Source: Nocardiopsis quinghaiensis (lineage in GTDB: Bacteria; Actinomycetota; Actinomycetes; Streptosporangiales; Streptosporangiaceae). From it: a stretch of 64,000 nt of DNA. Below, in pieces: positions 26,433-35,456 of this stretch; positions within the stretch are counted from its first letter, which is position 1, and each line of letters opens with the position of its first letter. A program made the translations under genes and the position numbers. The notes under the pieces are model-generated. The model was not told where the DNA came from. It ran no database searches and worked only from the letters and a program-made list of their open reading frames with translations. Location: contig NZ_ML703340.1 in assembly GCF_008638365.1 (NCBI RefSeq), positions 32,750-96,749 of the forward strand, read 5' to 3'.

Positions 26433-27158
26433 TCAGTTCTCCGCGGCGTCCTCGCGCTTGTCGATCATGTCCTCCATCAGGTCGATCTCGGTCCGCTGGG
26501 CGTCGATCATCCCCTGCGCGAAGTCGACGACCAGGTCCTCCTCGCCCAGATCCACCTCGGCCCGGGCCATCTCGATGCCGCCCTCGTGGTGGGCGATCAT
26601 CAGGTCCAGGAAGAGGACCTCGGCCTCCACACCCTCGGTTTCCTCCAGGGCCACCATCTCCTTGGAGGAGGCCAGGCCCGGCATGGCGTCGGGGACCTCC
26701 CCTCCTCCGCCGCCGTGGTCGTGGCCCTCCATCCAGGCCATCGGCGGCCGCGTGCCGCGCGAGTTCAGGTCCCAGGCCATCAGCCATCCCTGCATGATCC
26801 CGATCTGGGCCTGCTGGGTGCGGGCGATGTCGGTGGCCACCGTGTCCAGTTCCGGGTCATCGGTCTTGTCCATGATGATCATCGACATGTCCACGGCCTG
26901 GGCGTGGTGCGCGCTCATGTCGCGCAGGAACCCGGCGTCGGGACTGGTGTCCAGCGGGTGGGACGGGCGCCCCAGCAGGTAGCCCGCGCCCAGGGCCAGC
27001 ACGACCAGGACCACGGCGATCCATGTCGGTACCGAGCGCCGGGACACCTTCGGTGACGCGTCCTCGTGTGCCGGCCCGTCATCCGCCCACGCGTGCCCGT
27101 CTCCGGCGTCCTCGACGTCGTCGACGGCTCCGGACGCGGGGCCGTTTCTGTGTTCCAT
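26433..27158 (-). CDS. DUF305 family membrane-anchored protein
   Basis: 241 residues. A cytoplasmic polar N-terminus is followed by one membrane helix (about 46-65) and an extracytoplasmic ferritin-like helical domain with the two family motifs: DMSAHHAQAVDM near residue 80 and DLMIAHHEGGIEMA near 185. His and Met richness suggests metal binding; some members are linked to copper handling, but function here is not shown. ATG 27158 has AGGA 8 nt upstream; ATG 27167 has none. It is divergent from a DUF3105 gene, a pairing that recurs in actinobacteria. Confidence 0.85.
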   Translation of the reverse strand: MEHRNGPASGAVDDVEDAGDGHAWADDGPAHEDASPKVSRRSVPTWIAVVLVVLALGAGYLLGRPSHPLDTSPDAGFLRDMSAHHAQAVDMSMIIMDKTDDPELDTVATDIARTQQAQIGIMQGWLMAWDLNSRGTRPPMAWMEGHDHGGGGGEVPDAMPGLASSKEMVALEETEGVEAEVLFLDLMIAHHEGGIEMARAEVDLGEEDLVVDFAQGMIDAQRTEIDLMEDMIDKREDAAEN

Positions 27159-27247
27159 GGGAACCATCCTGGTCGAATCGCGCAGCTGTGGTGCCAAAGT
27201 AGAGGATAGGTAAGTCCCTTTTGTCACCACCCACCCCAGGAGAGCCA

Positions 27248-28000
27248 GTGGCCAAGAAGAAGACGGCGGAGGAGCGTCGCCGCCGCGCAGCCGAGCTGAA
27301 AGCGCAGCGCCTCCGAGAAGAACGACGCCGCAAGGTTCTCACCATCGCCGGTGTGACGACCGCCGTGGTCCTGGTCGTGGGACTGCTCGCGTTCCTGATC
27401 TTCATGGAGTTCCGCAGTCGCACCATCTCGGGCGTGGAGGAGTTCGAGGTCGGCTCCTACGAGCACGTCGAGACGGGCCAGCGCGTGGACTACGAGCAGT
27501 CCCCGCCCGTGGGCGGCAACCACTGGAACGCCTGGCAGAACTGCGGGGTCTACCCCGAGCCGGTGGCCCCCGAGTTCGCGGTGCACTCCCTGGAGCACGG
27601 CGCGGTGTGGATCAACTACCAGCCTGATCTGCCCGAGGACCAGGTGGAGACGCTGAACGACATGTACAGCCCCGGTGGCTACCTGGTGATCAGCCCCTAC
27701 GAGGGTGAGATGGACGCTCCGATCGTGGCCTCCAGCTGGGGCCGCCAGGTCTCCGCCGAGACGGCCGACGACGAGAACCTCCAGCGCTTCGTGCGCCTCT
27801 ACGAGCGCGGTACCGACGTTCCCGAGCCGGGCGCCTCCTGCTCGGGGCAGAGGTCGGAGACCGCGGCCGAGGTCGACGCCATGATCAGCGGTGGCGGCGC
27901 GGAGGACACCGAGGGCATGGAGAACCCCGGGGACGCCGAGGCCGAGGCTTCCGGTGCTCCCTCCGAGCCGGCCGAGGACGAGCCGGCCGAGGAGGAGTAG
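27248..28000 (+). CDS. DUF3105 family membrane-anchored protein
   Basis: 250 residues: basic N-terminus (KKKTAEERRRR), one membrane helix (about 34-56), an extracytoplasmic DUF3105 domain (about 65-210) with conserved GGNHWNAWQNCG and HSLEHGAVWI stretches, and an acidic low-complexity tail. Two cysteines could form a disulfide. Function unknown. GTG 27248 has AGGAG at 27238-27242. The divergent DUF305 gene starts 89 bp away, so the two probably share control and act together at the membrane. Confidence 0.85.
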   Translation: MAKKKTAEERRRRAAELKAQRLREERRRKVLTIAGVTTAVVLVVGLLAFLIFMEFRSRTISGVEEFEVGSYEHVETGQRVDYEQSPPVGGNHWNAWQNCGVYPEPVAPEFAVHSLEHGAVWINYQPDLPEDQVETLNDMYSPGGYLVISPYEGEMDAPIVASSWGRQVSAETADDENLQRFVRLYERGTDVPEPGASCSGQRSETAAEVDAMISGGGAEDTEGMENPGDAEAEASGAPSEPAEDEPAEEE

Positions 28001-28063
28001 CGGCGGGACCTCGCGTCCGTTCCGTGGCGCCCTGACCTCTCCGTGCCCTCGCGGCACGGGCGT

Positions 28064-28095
28064 GCGGGGCCGTCAGCACTCGCTGGCGGCCCCGC
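28064..28095. terminator. bidirectional terminator hairpin
   Basis: Bases 28064-28077 pair with 28082-28095 (14 bp, one G-U) around a 4-base loop. It lies between the convergent DUF3105 and DUF3515 genes. Confidence 0.65.
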
Positions 28096-28125
28096 CTCCG
28101 TTGTCCCCGGGGCCCGAAGCGCCGG

Positions 28126-28593
28126 TCAGAGCCGCCCCTCGGGCAGCGGTGGCACGTGCTCGGTGACCAGTTCGCCGACCGTCGACAGCGCGGCGGCCGG
28201 GGCGCCGTGGGCGGAGGGAACCGTCAGTTCCACGTAGGCCTCGCGGCCGACCGCCGTGTACAGGGTGGGCGCGTCCTGCGGCTGCGGCAGCCACGTCACG
28301 CCGTTGACCTCCTCCACGTAGGAGTCCGGCGCCAGGGCCACGGGTCGGGGAACACCGCAGCGCAGTCCGATGGGCGGGTCGCCCCAGGCCGCCGTCAGGT
28401 CCGACTCGGGGCGCACCCGCGCCCGCTCGGCGTCCAGCAGGGTGTCGGGGAGGGCGGCGACGAGGTCCGCGCAGGTCTCGGCGGTCGCCGCGTCCGTCTC
28501 CGGTGGATCCATCCGCACGACCTGCGCTCCGCAGCCCGTCGCCACCAGGGCGACGGCCATGACGGCGCTGGCGTACGCGCATCGCCTCGGCAC
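28126..28593 (-). CDS. DUF3515 family lipoprotein
   Basis: 155 residues. A short signal peptide ends in the lipobox VATGC, with the lipidated cysteine at 21. The remainder is a small extracytoplasmic domain with two further cysteines, and matches DUF3515, a family conserved beside the Lrp-like gene and thiL in actinobacteria. No function is known. It follows the Lrp-like gene by 34 bases and should be cotranscribed with it. Confidence 0.85.
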   Translation of the reverse strand: MPRRCAYASAVMAVALVATGCGAQVVRMDPPETDAATAETCADLVAALPDTLLDAERARVRPESDLTAAWGDPPIGLRCGVPRPVALAPDSYVEEVNGVTWLPQPQDAPTLYTAVGREAYVELTVPSAHGAPAAALSTVGELVTEHVPPLPEGRL

Positions 28594-28627
28594 GGGGACC
28601 TCGCTTCGGACGACGCGATGGAACGCG

Positions 28628-28861
28628 TCAGATGTTGACTATGGGACAGGTGAGGGTCCGGGCGATGCCGTCCAACCGCTGGATCCGGGCCACCACGAGG
28701 GCGCCCAGGGAGTCGACGTCCTCGGCACCGGCCTGGACGATGACATCGTAGGGCCCGGTCACGTCGTGGGCCTTCTCGACCCCCTCGATGCCCCGGATGC
28801 GTCCCGCCACCTCGGCGGCCTGTCCGACCTCGGTCTGGATCAGGATGTATGCCTGCACCAT
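28628..28861 (-). CDS. Lrp/AsnC-type RAM domain protein (no HTH)
   Basis: 77 residues made only of the RAM ligand-binding domain of Lrp/AsnC regulators (VQAYILIQTEVG to the C-terminus); the DNA-binding HTH is absent. Stand-alone RAM proteins bind amino acids and may modulate full-length regulators or enzymes. ATG 28861 is followed by the conserved opening; longer starts add nothing similar. It is divergent from thiL across a 133-bp gap and upstream of the DUF3515 gene. Confidence 0.9.
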   Translation of the reverse strand: MVQAYILIQTEVGQAAEVAGRIRGIEGVEKAHDVTGPYDVIVQAGAEDVDSLGALVVARIQRLDGIARTLTCPIVNI

Positions 28862-28981
28862 GAGTACTCCTTCGTGTGTGCCGGGCGTGGGAGTCGAGCG
28901 GTTCCCGGCCGAGCCGACGGTGCGGCCGATGACGAACGGATGACGAACGTGGGTCCAGGCCACCGCGTCGGAGCGTCACCG

Positions 28982-28987
28982 TACCCT
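28982..28987 (+). promoter_or_regulatory. -10 box of thiL, probable leaderless start
   Basis: TACCCT ends 7 nt before the GTG at 28995, the same box and spacing as at gltX, and no Shine-Dalgarno sequence is present. Confidence 0.45.
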
Positions 28988-28994
28988 GATCCCT

Positions 28995-29990
28995 GTGCGT
29001 AACACCATTGGGGGTCTTGGGGAGTTCGCTCTGATCACGCGTGTGACGAGGCAGTTCCCCATGACGGACGACGTAATCCTCGGACCGGGGGACGACGCGG
29101 CGGTCGTCGCCGCGCCCGACGGCCGGACGGTGGCGACCACCGACCTGCTGGTCGAGGGGCGCCACTTCCGGCGCGAGTGGTCCACCGCCGGTGACGTGGG
29201 GCACCGCGCCGTCGCGCAGAACTTCGCCGACGTCGCCGCCATGGGTGCCCGACCCACCGCCCTGCTCATCGGCTTCGCCGCGCCCGCCGACCTCCCGGTG
29301 TCCTGGGCGGAGGAGTTCACCGCCGGGGTCCGCGACGAGTGCGCGGTCTCGGGAGGCACCGTCGTGGGCGGGGACATGGTGGGCTCGGACACCCTCACCA
29401 TCGCCGTCACCGCGCTCGGTGACCTCCAGGGACGCGCGCCCGTGCGCCGCGACGGTGCCCGGCCCGGCGACGTGGTCGCCTACACCGGTCACCTGGGGCT
29501 GTCCGCCGCGGGGCTCGCCCTGCTGGAGAAGGGGATCGACGGTCCCGCCGAGTGCCTGTCCGAGCACCGCAGGCCCAGTCCGCCCTACGCGCGGGGCGCC
29601 GAGGCGGCCCTGCTCGGAGCGACCGCCATGCTCGACGTCAGCGACGGGCTCGCCCAGGACCTCGGCCACGTGTGCCGGGCCAGCGGGGTGCGCGTCGACC
29701 TGGAGGCGGAGGCGCTGCGGCCCGAGCCCTCCCTGCTGGAGGCGGTCCGCGTCCTGGGCGCCGGGCCCGGGCGGGCGGAACGGGTGGCGCGGGACCTGAT
29801 GGTCGCCGGAGGGGAGGACCACGCGCTCGCCGCCGTCTTCCCGCCGGACACCGTGCTGCCCGACCATTGGCACCGTGTGGGAAGGGTGGCCGAGGCAGCG
29901 CACGAAACCGCCGGGAAAAGCAGCGATCCGGTCATGGTCGACGGACATCCGCCCCACAGCACTGGCTGGGATCATTTCCGTCGGAAATGA
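28995..29990 (+). CDS. thiL: thiamine-monophosphate kinase
   Basis: 331 residues. Phosphorylates thiamine monophosphate to the active cofactor. The N-terminal GEFALI motif, the DDAAVV loop that binds ATP and magnesium, and VGGDMVGSDT are present, as is LDVSDGLAQDL in the second half. Length is normal for the PurM/ThiL fold. GTG 28995 lies at leaderless distance from a TACCCT box. The adjacent 133-bp gap separates it from the divergent RAM gene. Confidence 0.94.
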   Translation: MRNTIGGLGEFALITRVTRQFPMTDDVILGPGDDAAVVAAPDGRTVATTDLLVEGRHFRREWSTAGDVGHRAVAQNFADVAAMGARPTALLIGFAAPADLPVSWAEEFTAGVRDECAVSGGTVVGGDMVGSDTLTIAVTALGDLQGRAPVRRDGARPGDVVAYTGHLGLSAAGLALLEKGIDGPAECLSEHRRPSPPYARGAEAALLGATAMLDVSDGLAQDLGHVCRASGVRVDLEAEALRPEPSLLEAVRVLGAGPGRAERVARDLMVAGGEDHALAAVFPPDTVLPDHWHRVGRVAEAAHETAGKSSDPVMVDGHPPHSTGWDHFRRK

Positions 29991-30002
29991 GCCTGTTGGG
30001 AT

Positions 30003-30030
30003 TTGTCCTGTTTAGCTCTCACGCTAGGCT
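30003..30030 (+). promoter_or_regulatory. putative promoter of the CBM2-like gene
   Basis: TTGTCC at 30003-30008 and TAGGCT at 30025-30030 are 16 bases apart, in the 228-bp gap after thiL. Confidence 0.4.
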
Positions 30031-30218
30031 TTGCGAATGTGGCCCGCGCCGTTTTCGGACAGGGTGCCCGGATCGTGGAGCACAGCGATCCCCGTGGAAC
30101 ACCCCGCGACCGGCCGGGAAGGACGGGGCGGGCGCACGCGGCGGAGGGCGACGCGGAGGGAGGCGGCCGGAGCCAAGAGCCCTCGGTGGAGGGCGACGGG
30201 AACGTCGAGGGGCGGGTT

Positions 30219-30887
30219 ATGGGGCGGCAGGGCTGGCGGAGCGGTCCCCGCCGGGGTGCGCACCGCAGCGAGCCGAGGGACGCGGGCACGCTGAGGCGTC
30301 TCGGCGGCCTCATCGAGAGCACGGTTCCCAAACGCGTCGAACCGCCGAGGCTGCTCAACGTGCTCGTCGTCTCCGGTGTCATCCTCGGCCTGCTCCTGTT
30401 CGGCTACAGCACCACCCAGATCTACCTGCAGTTCGGCAGCACCCCGGGCGCGACCGAGGTCCCCGGGACCCAGAACGGCTCCCAGCCCACGCACGAGGCC
30501 TCCTCGGGGGTGGGTGCGGAGGACGGCTCGGCCTCCGACGGCAACGGGGCGCGGGGTCCACAGACGCAGGCGGGTTCGGAGCCCACCACGGTCGTCTACC
30601 GGATCACGGAGTACACGTCGGCCGGGTTCAGCGGCCACGTCACCGTCACCAACACCTCCCGGACCAGCCTGGACACCTGGGAGTTGGCCCTGGCCTTCGA
30701 CTCCGCCGAGGTCACGTCGGTCAACGGCGCCGACTGGGAGGAGATCGAGGACGGCATCCTGGCCCGCCAGCCCGGAGGGCAGGACGGTCTGGAGCCCGGT
30801 GCCTCGATCGCTCTCACCTTCGAGGCCGTGGGCGTACCGCAGAACCCGATCCGCTGCTCCCTGAACGGGCACGTCTGCCAGCTCTGA
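30219..30887 (+). CDS. membrane-anchored protein with cellulose-binding (CBM2-like) domain
   Basis: About 222 residues: Arg-rich cytoplasmic head, one membrane helix (LLNVLVVSGVILGLLLFGYS, about 45-65), a Ser/Gly linker, and a C-terminal beta-sandwich (about 122-222) whose SGHVTVTNTS and DTWELALAF match family 2 carbohydrate-binding modules. Two cysteines near the end may close a disulfide. There is no catalytic domain, so it may hold cells to polysaccharide or be a structural homologue without binding. ATG 30219 has GAGGGG 6 nt upstream; an in-frame GTG at 30075 would add about 48 residues. Confidence 0.65.
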   Translation: MGRQGWRSGPRRGAHRSEPRDAGTLRRLGGLIESTVPKRVEPPRLLNVLVVSGVILGLLLFGYSTTQIYLQFGSTPGATEVPGTQNGSQPTHEASSGVGAEDGSASDGNGARGPQTQAGSEPTTVVYRITEYTSAGFSGHVTVTNTSRTSLDTWELALAFDSAEVTSVNGADWEEIEDGILARQPGGQDGLEPGASIALTFEAVGVPQNPIRCSLNGHVCQL

Positions 30888-30963
30888 ACCCCGGCCCGTG
30901 TCCGGGCGCGGGACCCGCCCCCCGGCGATACGCGGGGCCCTCCGCCACCGCCGTACCGGGCAC

Positions 30964-31002
30964 GTCGAAGGCCCCCGACCACGACGGTCGGGGGCCTTCG
31001 AC
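30964..31002. terminator. perfect 17-bp bidirectional terminator
   Basis: Bases 30964-30980 are fully complementary to 30986-31002 with a 5-base loop. It sits between the convergent CBM2-like gene and rpmB. Confidence 0.8.
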
Positions 31003-31024
31003 GGATCCAGAAGGGGTGGGAACC

Positions 31025-31210
31025 CTAGCGGGCCACCTTGCCAGCCTTGATGCACGAGGTGCAGGCGTTCACGCGCTTGGGCGTGCCGCCCACACGGGTG
31101 CGAACGGTCTGGATGTTGGGGTTCCAGCGGCGGCGGGTGCGACGGTGCGAGTGGGAAACACTGTTACCGAACCCTGGTCCCTTGCCGCAGACGTCGCAGA
31201 CGGAAGCCAC
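31025..31210 (-). CDS. rpmB: 50S ribosomal protein L28
   Basis: 61 residues. The zinc-ribbon form: CDVCG at the N-terminus and CTSC near the C-terminus give four cysteines. [18 protein letters not shown] is the rRNA-binding stretch. Actinobacteria often carry a second, cysteine-free L28 for zinc shortage; none is in this window. GTG 31210 is the start; the frame runs further but without similarity. Confidence 0.95.
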   Translation of the reverse strand: MASVCDVCGKGPGFGNSVSHSHRRTRRRWNPNIQTVRTRVGGTPKRVNACTSCIKAGKVAR

Positions 31211-31688
31211 GGTAACTCCATTCAAGCGCTCGGGATCGCGCACGTCGCCGCACGCGAAGGTTCATCCGACCGGGAGAGGTCGGGCGGACTGGTTGACGTA
31301 GAAGCCAACCGTGGAAGAGTACACGAAGGAAACGGTCGGACGCGGAAAAGCCCTGTGCCGCCGACCGGTGTCCGTACGCGCAACGGTGGTACCGCGTGGC
31401 CGATGACGGCCTCGGCAACCCACCGGAGCATCGAACCCGCCACGCAGGCATGGCGGGAACGCGATGAACTCCGATGAGTATACCCCGGTTGGGAGCGGTC
31501 GGGAGCCCGCGGGCACCGGGCGGCCCACGTCCGCCGGGACGCGGTCCCCGCGATCGCCCGCGGTCCCCGGGCCGACGCCGGCGATCTCCGCAGGGACGGC
31601 CCAAGGCGACCCCGGCCGCGGAGCGCGCGAGCGTCGCACCGGAGGACTACCGTTGCGGTGACCGGCCATCCGAGACGGGGAAGCACAC
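31211..31688. other. 478-bp divergent gap between rpmB and recG, no gene
   Basis: No frame on either strand has a credible protein. In many actinobacteria a DAK-domain (fatty acid kinase-like) gene lies between rpmB and recG; it is not here. Promoters for both flanking genes must lie in the gap but are not obvious. Confidence 0.55.
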
Positions 31689-33896
31689 GTGAGCACCTGG
31701 GACGAACCGCTGAGCAAGGGACCGCTCAGGGGCAAGACGGCGAAGGCTCTCGCCGAGAAGCTCGACCTGCACACCCTGGGCGACCTGCTGCGCTACTACC
31801 CGCGCCGGTACGACCGGCGCGGAGACCTGACCGACCTCGCCGAACTGCGCGAGGGCGAGGAGGTCACCGTGCAGGCCCGCGTCCTGGACGCCAAACGGCG
31901 TACCGTGCCCGCCCGCCAGGGCCGCCGCCGCATGGACATGATGGAGGCCACCGTCACCGACGGCACCGGCCGCCTGCACCTGACGTTTTTCAACCGGGGC
32001 TCCTACCACCAGAACGCGCTCGTCGCGGGGCGGCTGGCCATGTTCTCCGGCCGGGTCTCCACCTTCAAGGGCCGCCGCCAGCTCGACCACCCCCAGTACG
32101 AGCTCCTCGACGAGGACGGCCACGAGGGCGAGCGGGCCCGGGCCTACGCCGAGGAGCTCATCCCGGTCTACCCCGCGGTCAAGGGCATGGACTCCACGAC
32201 CATCACCCGTGTCATCGACGTCGTCCTGGCCGACGTCGACAGCCTGTCCGACCCGCTGCCGCCGGAGCTGCGCGAGCGCCGCGGACTCCTCGGTGTCGCC
32301 GACGCCCTGCGCGCGATCCACCGCCCCACCGGGTGGGCCGACGTCGGCGCCGCCCGGCGCCGCCTGAAATGGGACGAGGCGTTCGTCCTGCAACTCGCGC
32401 TCGCACGTCGGCGCCACCACGCCGAGGAGCTGCCCGCCAAGCCCCGCCCCGGTACGGTCGGCGGCATCCTCGACGCCTTCGACGCCCAGCTGCCGTTCAC
32501 CCTCACCGAGGGCCAGCGAGACGTGGGCGGGAACCTCGCCGGTCGGCTCGACGCCGCGCACCCCATGCACTGCCTGCTCCAGGGCGACGTGGGCGCGGGC
32601 AAGACCCTGGTGGCGCTGCGCGCGATGCTCCGGGTCGTGGACTCGGGCGGCCAGGCCGTCATGCTCGCCCCCACCGAGGTCCTCGCCCAGCAGCACCACC
32701 GGTCCATCAGCGCCATGCTCGGGGCGCTCGGCCGCGCCGGGCAGATCGACGGGGCCGAGAACGCCACCCGGGTGGCCCTGCTCACCGGCTCCATGAACAC
32801 CGCCGCACGCCGGGAGGCCCTGCTGGACGCGGCGTCCGGCTCGGCGGGAATCGTCGTGGGCACCCACGCCCTGCTCCAGGAGCACGTGGCCTTCGCCGAC
32901 CTGGGCCTGGTGGTGGTCGACGAGCAGCACCGCTTCGGTGTGGAGCAGCGCGACGCCCTGCGGGAGAAGGCCGTGGACGGGCGCCCGCACGTGCTGGTGA
33001 TGACCGCCACCCCGATCCCGCGCACCGTCGCGATGACCGTCTACGGCGACCTCGACGTGGTCGCCCTCACCCAGCTGCCCACCGGCCGCGCCCCGGTGTC
33101 CACGCACGTGGTGCCCGCGAAGGAGAAGCCGCACTTCCTGGCGCGGGCCTGGGAACGCATCCGGGAGGAGGCGGCCAACGGGCACCAGGCGTTCGTGGTC
33201 TGCCCGCGGATCGGCGACGACGGCAAGGGGGAGGCGGAGGAGGAGGCCGACGGCCGCCCGGAGGAGGACGCCCCGGGCGCCAGGCCGCCGCTGGCCGTGC
33301 TGGACGTGGCCGCGAGGCTGGGGGAGGGGCCGCTCTCCGGCCAGCGGGTGGAGGTCCTGCACGGCCGGATGGCCCCCGACGACAAGGACGCGGTGATGCG
33401 GCGGTTCGCGGCGGGGGAGACCGACGCGGTCGTCTCCACCACCGTCATCGAGGTGGGTGTGGACGTGCCCAACGCCACAGTGATGGTCATCATGGACGCG
33501 GACCGCTTCGGCGTCTCGCAGCTGCACCAGCTGCGCGGCCGGGTCGGCCGAGGCCGGCTGCCCGGGCTGTGCCTGTTGGTCACCGACGCGGAGGAGGGCT
33601 CGCCGGCCCGGGAACGGCTGGCCGCCGTGGCCGCGACCACCGACGGGTTCGAGCTCTCCCGGGTGGACCTGGAGATGCGCAGGGAGGGCGACGTGCTGGG
33701 CGACTCGCAGTCGGGCGCCCGGTCCAGCCTGAGGATGCTCACGCTGCTCAAGGACGAGGAGCTCATCGGGCAGGCGCGCGAGGAGGCCGCGAAGTACGTG
33801 GCCGGGGACCCCGGGCTGACGGGGTACCCGCCGCTCGCCGAGGCGCTGGAGACGCTCCTGCCCGAGGCGCGCGCGGAGTACCTGGACAAGGCCTGA
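31689..33896 (+). CDS. recG: ATP-dependent DNA helicase RecG
   Basis: 735 residues. Branch-migration helicase that remodels stalled forks and Holliday junctions. The N-terminal wedge/OB domain (about 1-200) is followed by helicase motifs: GDVGAGKT (Walker A), DEQH (motif II, in VVDEQHRFGVEQR), TATPIPRT (motif III) and QLRGRVGR (motif VI). A short acidic insert (about residues 515-530) interrupts the helicase C-lobe. Start GTG 31689 has a modest GGGGAAG site. Confidence 0.95.
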   Translation: MSTWDEPLSKGPLRGKTAKALAEKLDLHTLGDLLRYYPRRYDRRGDLTDLAELREGEEVTVQARVLDAKRRTVPARQGRRRMDMMEATVTDGTGRLHLTFFNRGSYHQNALVAGRLAMFSGRVSTFKGRRQLDHPQYELLDEDGHEGERARAYAEELIPVYPAVKGMDSTTITRVIDVVLADVDSLSDPLPPELRERRGLLGVADALRAIHRPTGWADVGAARRRLKWDEAFVLQLALARRRHHAEELPAKPRPGTVGGILDAFDAQLPFTLTEGQRDVGGNLAGRLDAAHPMHCLLQGDVGAGKTLVALRAMLRVVDSGGQAVMLAPTEVLAQQHHRSISAMLGALGRAGQIDGAENATRVALLTGSMNTAARREALLDAASGSAGIVVGTHALLQEHVAFADLGLVVVDEQHRFGVEQRDALREKAVDGRPHVLVMTATPIPRTVAMTVYGDLDVVALTQLPTGRAPVSTHVVPAKEKPHFLARAWERIREEAANGHQAFVVCPRIGDDGKGEAEEEADGRPEEDAPGARPPLAVLDVAARLGEGPLSGQRVEVLHGRMAPDDKDAVMRRFAAGETDAVVSTTVIEVGVDVPNATVMVIMDADRFGVSQLHQLRGRVGRGRLPGLCLLVTDAEEGSPARERLAAVAATTDGFELSRVDLEMRREGDVLGDSQSGARSSLRMLTLLKDEELIGQAREEAAKYVAGDPGLTGYPPLAEALETLLPEARAEYLDKA

Positions 33897-33930
33897 ACGG
33901 CCGGGCCGCTTCCTTGGTTACCTTGGGGGC

Positions 33931-34527
33931 ATGACCCGCATCATCGCCGGAACGGCCGGCGGACGACGCATCTCCGTCCCCCAGGGCCGTACCACCCGTC
34001 CCACCAGCGACCGCGCACGCGAGGCCCTGTTCTCCTCGGTCCAGTCCGACCTCGGCGCCCTCGACGGCCTGCGGGTGATGGACCTGTACGCGGGCTCGGG
34101 GGCGATCGGCCTGGAGGCCCTGTCCCGGGGCGCCGCGCACGCGCTGCTGGTGGAGGCGGACCGCAGGGCGGCCCAGGTGGCCAGGGGCAACATCGAGGCG
34201 CTCGGGCTTCCCGGCGCCCGGTTGGCGGCCGACCGGGTGGAGCGGCTGTTGGGCCGGGGCAACGACGGTGAGCCCTACGACCTCGTGGTCGCCGACCCGC
34301 CCTACGCCGTCACCGACGCCGAGGTCACCCGCGTGCTGGCCGACCTGGTCGGCCACGGCTGGCTGGCCGAGGACGCCGTGGTCGTCGTCGAACGCTCCAA
34401 GCGCGGGGCCGAACCCGTCTGGCCCGAGGGGCTGAGGCGCGTCCGCAGCCGGGGGTACGGAGAGGCGGTTCTCTGGTACTCCCGCCCGTCGCCCGCCACC
34501 ACCCTCAAGTCAGCTTCTCGGCCGTGA
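33931..34527 (+). CDS. rsmD: 16S rRNA (guanine(966)-N(2))-methyltransferase RsmD
   Basis: 198 residues. Methylates G966 of 16S rRNA on the 30S subunit. It begins MTRIIAGTAGGRRI, has the SAM-binding DLYAGSGAIGLEALSRGA and the catalytic DPPY motif. Homologues end soon after the VLWY motif; here about 15 further residues follow, and the last of them and the stop codon appear to be encoded by the right end of an inserted element (see tnpB remnant). A TACCTT box ends 6 nt before the ATG, so the mRNA may be leaderless. It follows recG by 34 bases. Confidence 0.92.
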   Translation: MTRIIAGTAGGRRISVPQGRTTRPTSDRAREALFSSVQSDLGALDGLRVMDLYAGSGAIGLEALSRGAAHALLVEADRRAAQVARGNIEALGLPGARLAADRVERLLGRGNDGEPYDLVVADPPYAVTDAEVTRVLADLVGHGWLAEDAVVVVERSKRGAEPVWPEGLRRVRSRGYGEAVLWYSRPSPATTLKSASRP

Positions 34528-35306
34528 ACGACCGAGCGTGCAGTTGGACCACCCCGCTGGGTGCGAGGGAGCCCACCGCGTCTGACCCGACAACCTAGGG
34601 GTGGTCGGGTGGGACGTGTGACCGCCGCCCCGCATCCCACACAACAGCGCCCCGTGAGGCGATATCGCGGGAAGCATTCCGGTCCGCGTGTGCAACGACA
34701 CCGCAGCCCCGGCACACGAAAATGGCCTGATCGACTCGGTTCCTCTTGTCCACGTGATCGCACTCCGCGCACATCTGCGAGGTGTACGCCGGATCCGCGA
34801 ACACCACCGGCACACCCGAACGGCGAGCCTTGTAGGTGATGAAGGCTCCCAGTTGGTGGAAGGACCAGGAGTGCAGCGTGACCCGTTGGGGCTTGCGGAG
34901 CCGTACCCTCCGCCGGATGCCCGTGAGGTCTTCCAGGGCGATCCCGTGCGAGGTGCGTTCAGCCTCGGCCACGATGCGTTTGGAGATTCGGTGGTTGGTG
35001 TCCCGGGTGTGCCGTGCCTCACGGCGGCGGCGTCTCCTGAGCAGCCGTTTGGCGGACCGGGTGCCCTTGGCCCGCAACTTCTGGCGCAGCCTCAGTTGTC
35101 GGCGGCGGTACCGGTTGATCCTGCGCCCCGCCAGGACCTGCCCGTCGCTGGTGGTGGCGATCTTCGACACGCCCACCGTCGTGTACCCGGCCAGTGACAG
35201 AACGCAGCCAAAGCAATCTAGTGTGGCCTCCGTCACCAGCGGGTCGGTGTGGTCCGCACGGCGATTCCTCCCGGGGCTGAAGCCCCGAGGTTCCTCGCCA
35301 AAACAA
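34503..35306 (-). mobile_element. remnant of an IS200/IS605-type (IS1341-like) element
   Basis: The block lies between rsmD and coaD, which are otherwise adjacent in actinomycetes. It contains a 5'-truncated tnpB on the reverse strand and a CCTCGGGGCTTCAGCCCCG-type hairpin at its left side (near 35263-35292). The right boundary is set where rsmD changes from conserved to unrelated sequence. Both borders are approximate; no tnpA is present. Confidence 0.6.
34595..35306 (-). pseudogene. tnpB: truncated TnpB (RNA-guided nuclease / accessory transposon protein)
   Basis: The reading frame encodes the C-terminal two thirds of a TnpB: the region VSKIATTSDGQ, the basic RRRRR helix region, the RuvC II glutamate in ALEDLTGI, the zinc finger CAEC-(15)-CRGC, and the RuvC III aspartate in HADRNAS. 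The N-terminal WED/REC part is missing, and the RuvC I motif GVDLG, which should precede SKIATTSDG, is absent, so the first catalytic aspartate is lost. No start codon with a ribosome binding site is evident. Nuclease activity is not expected. Confidence 0.75.
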
Positions 35307-35456
35307 AGCTGACGCCTGCGGCGCGGTGCTGCCTGTGCCCGCTCGTCACCGGCGTGGGCGAATGTGGCCGCTAAGCGGGTGTTGCCCGAATCGCCACGCG
35401 GGTGAACCCCTACGATCGCGATACCCGAACGTAGTTCTGTGAGAGGGGCGATCACC

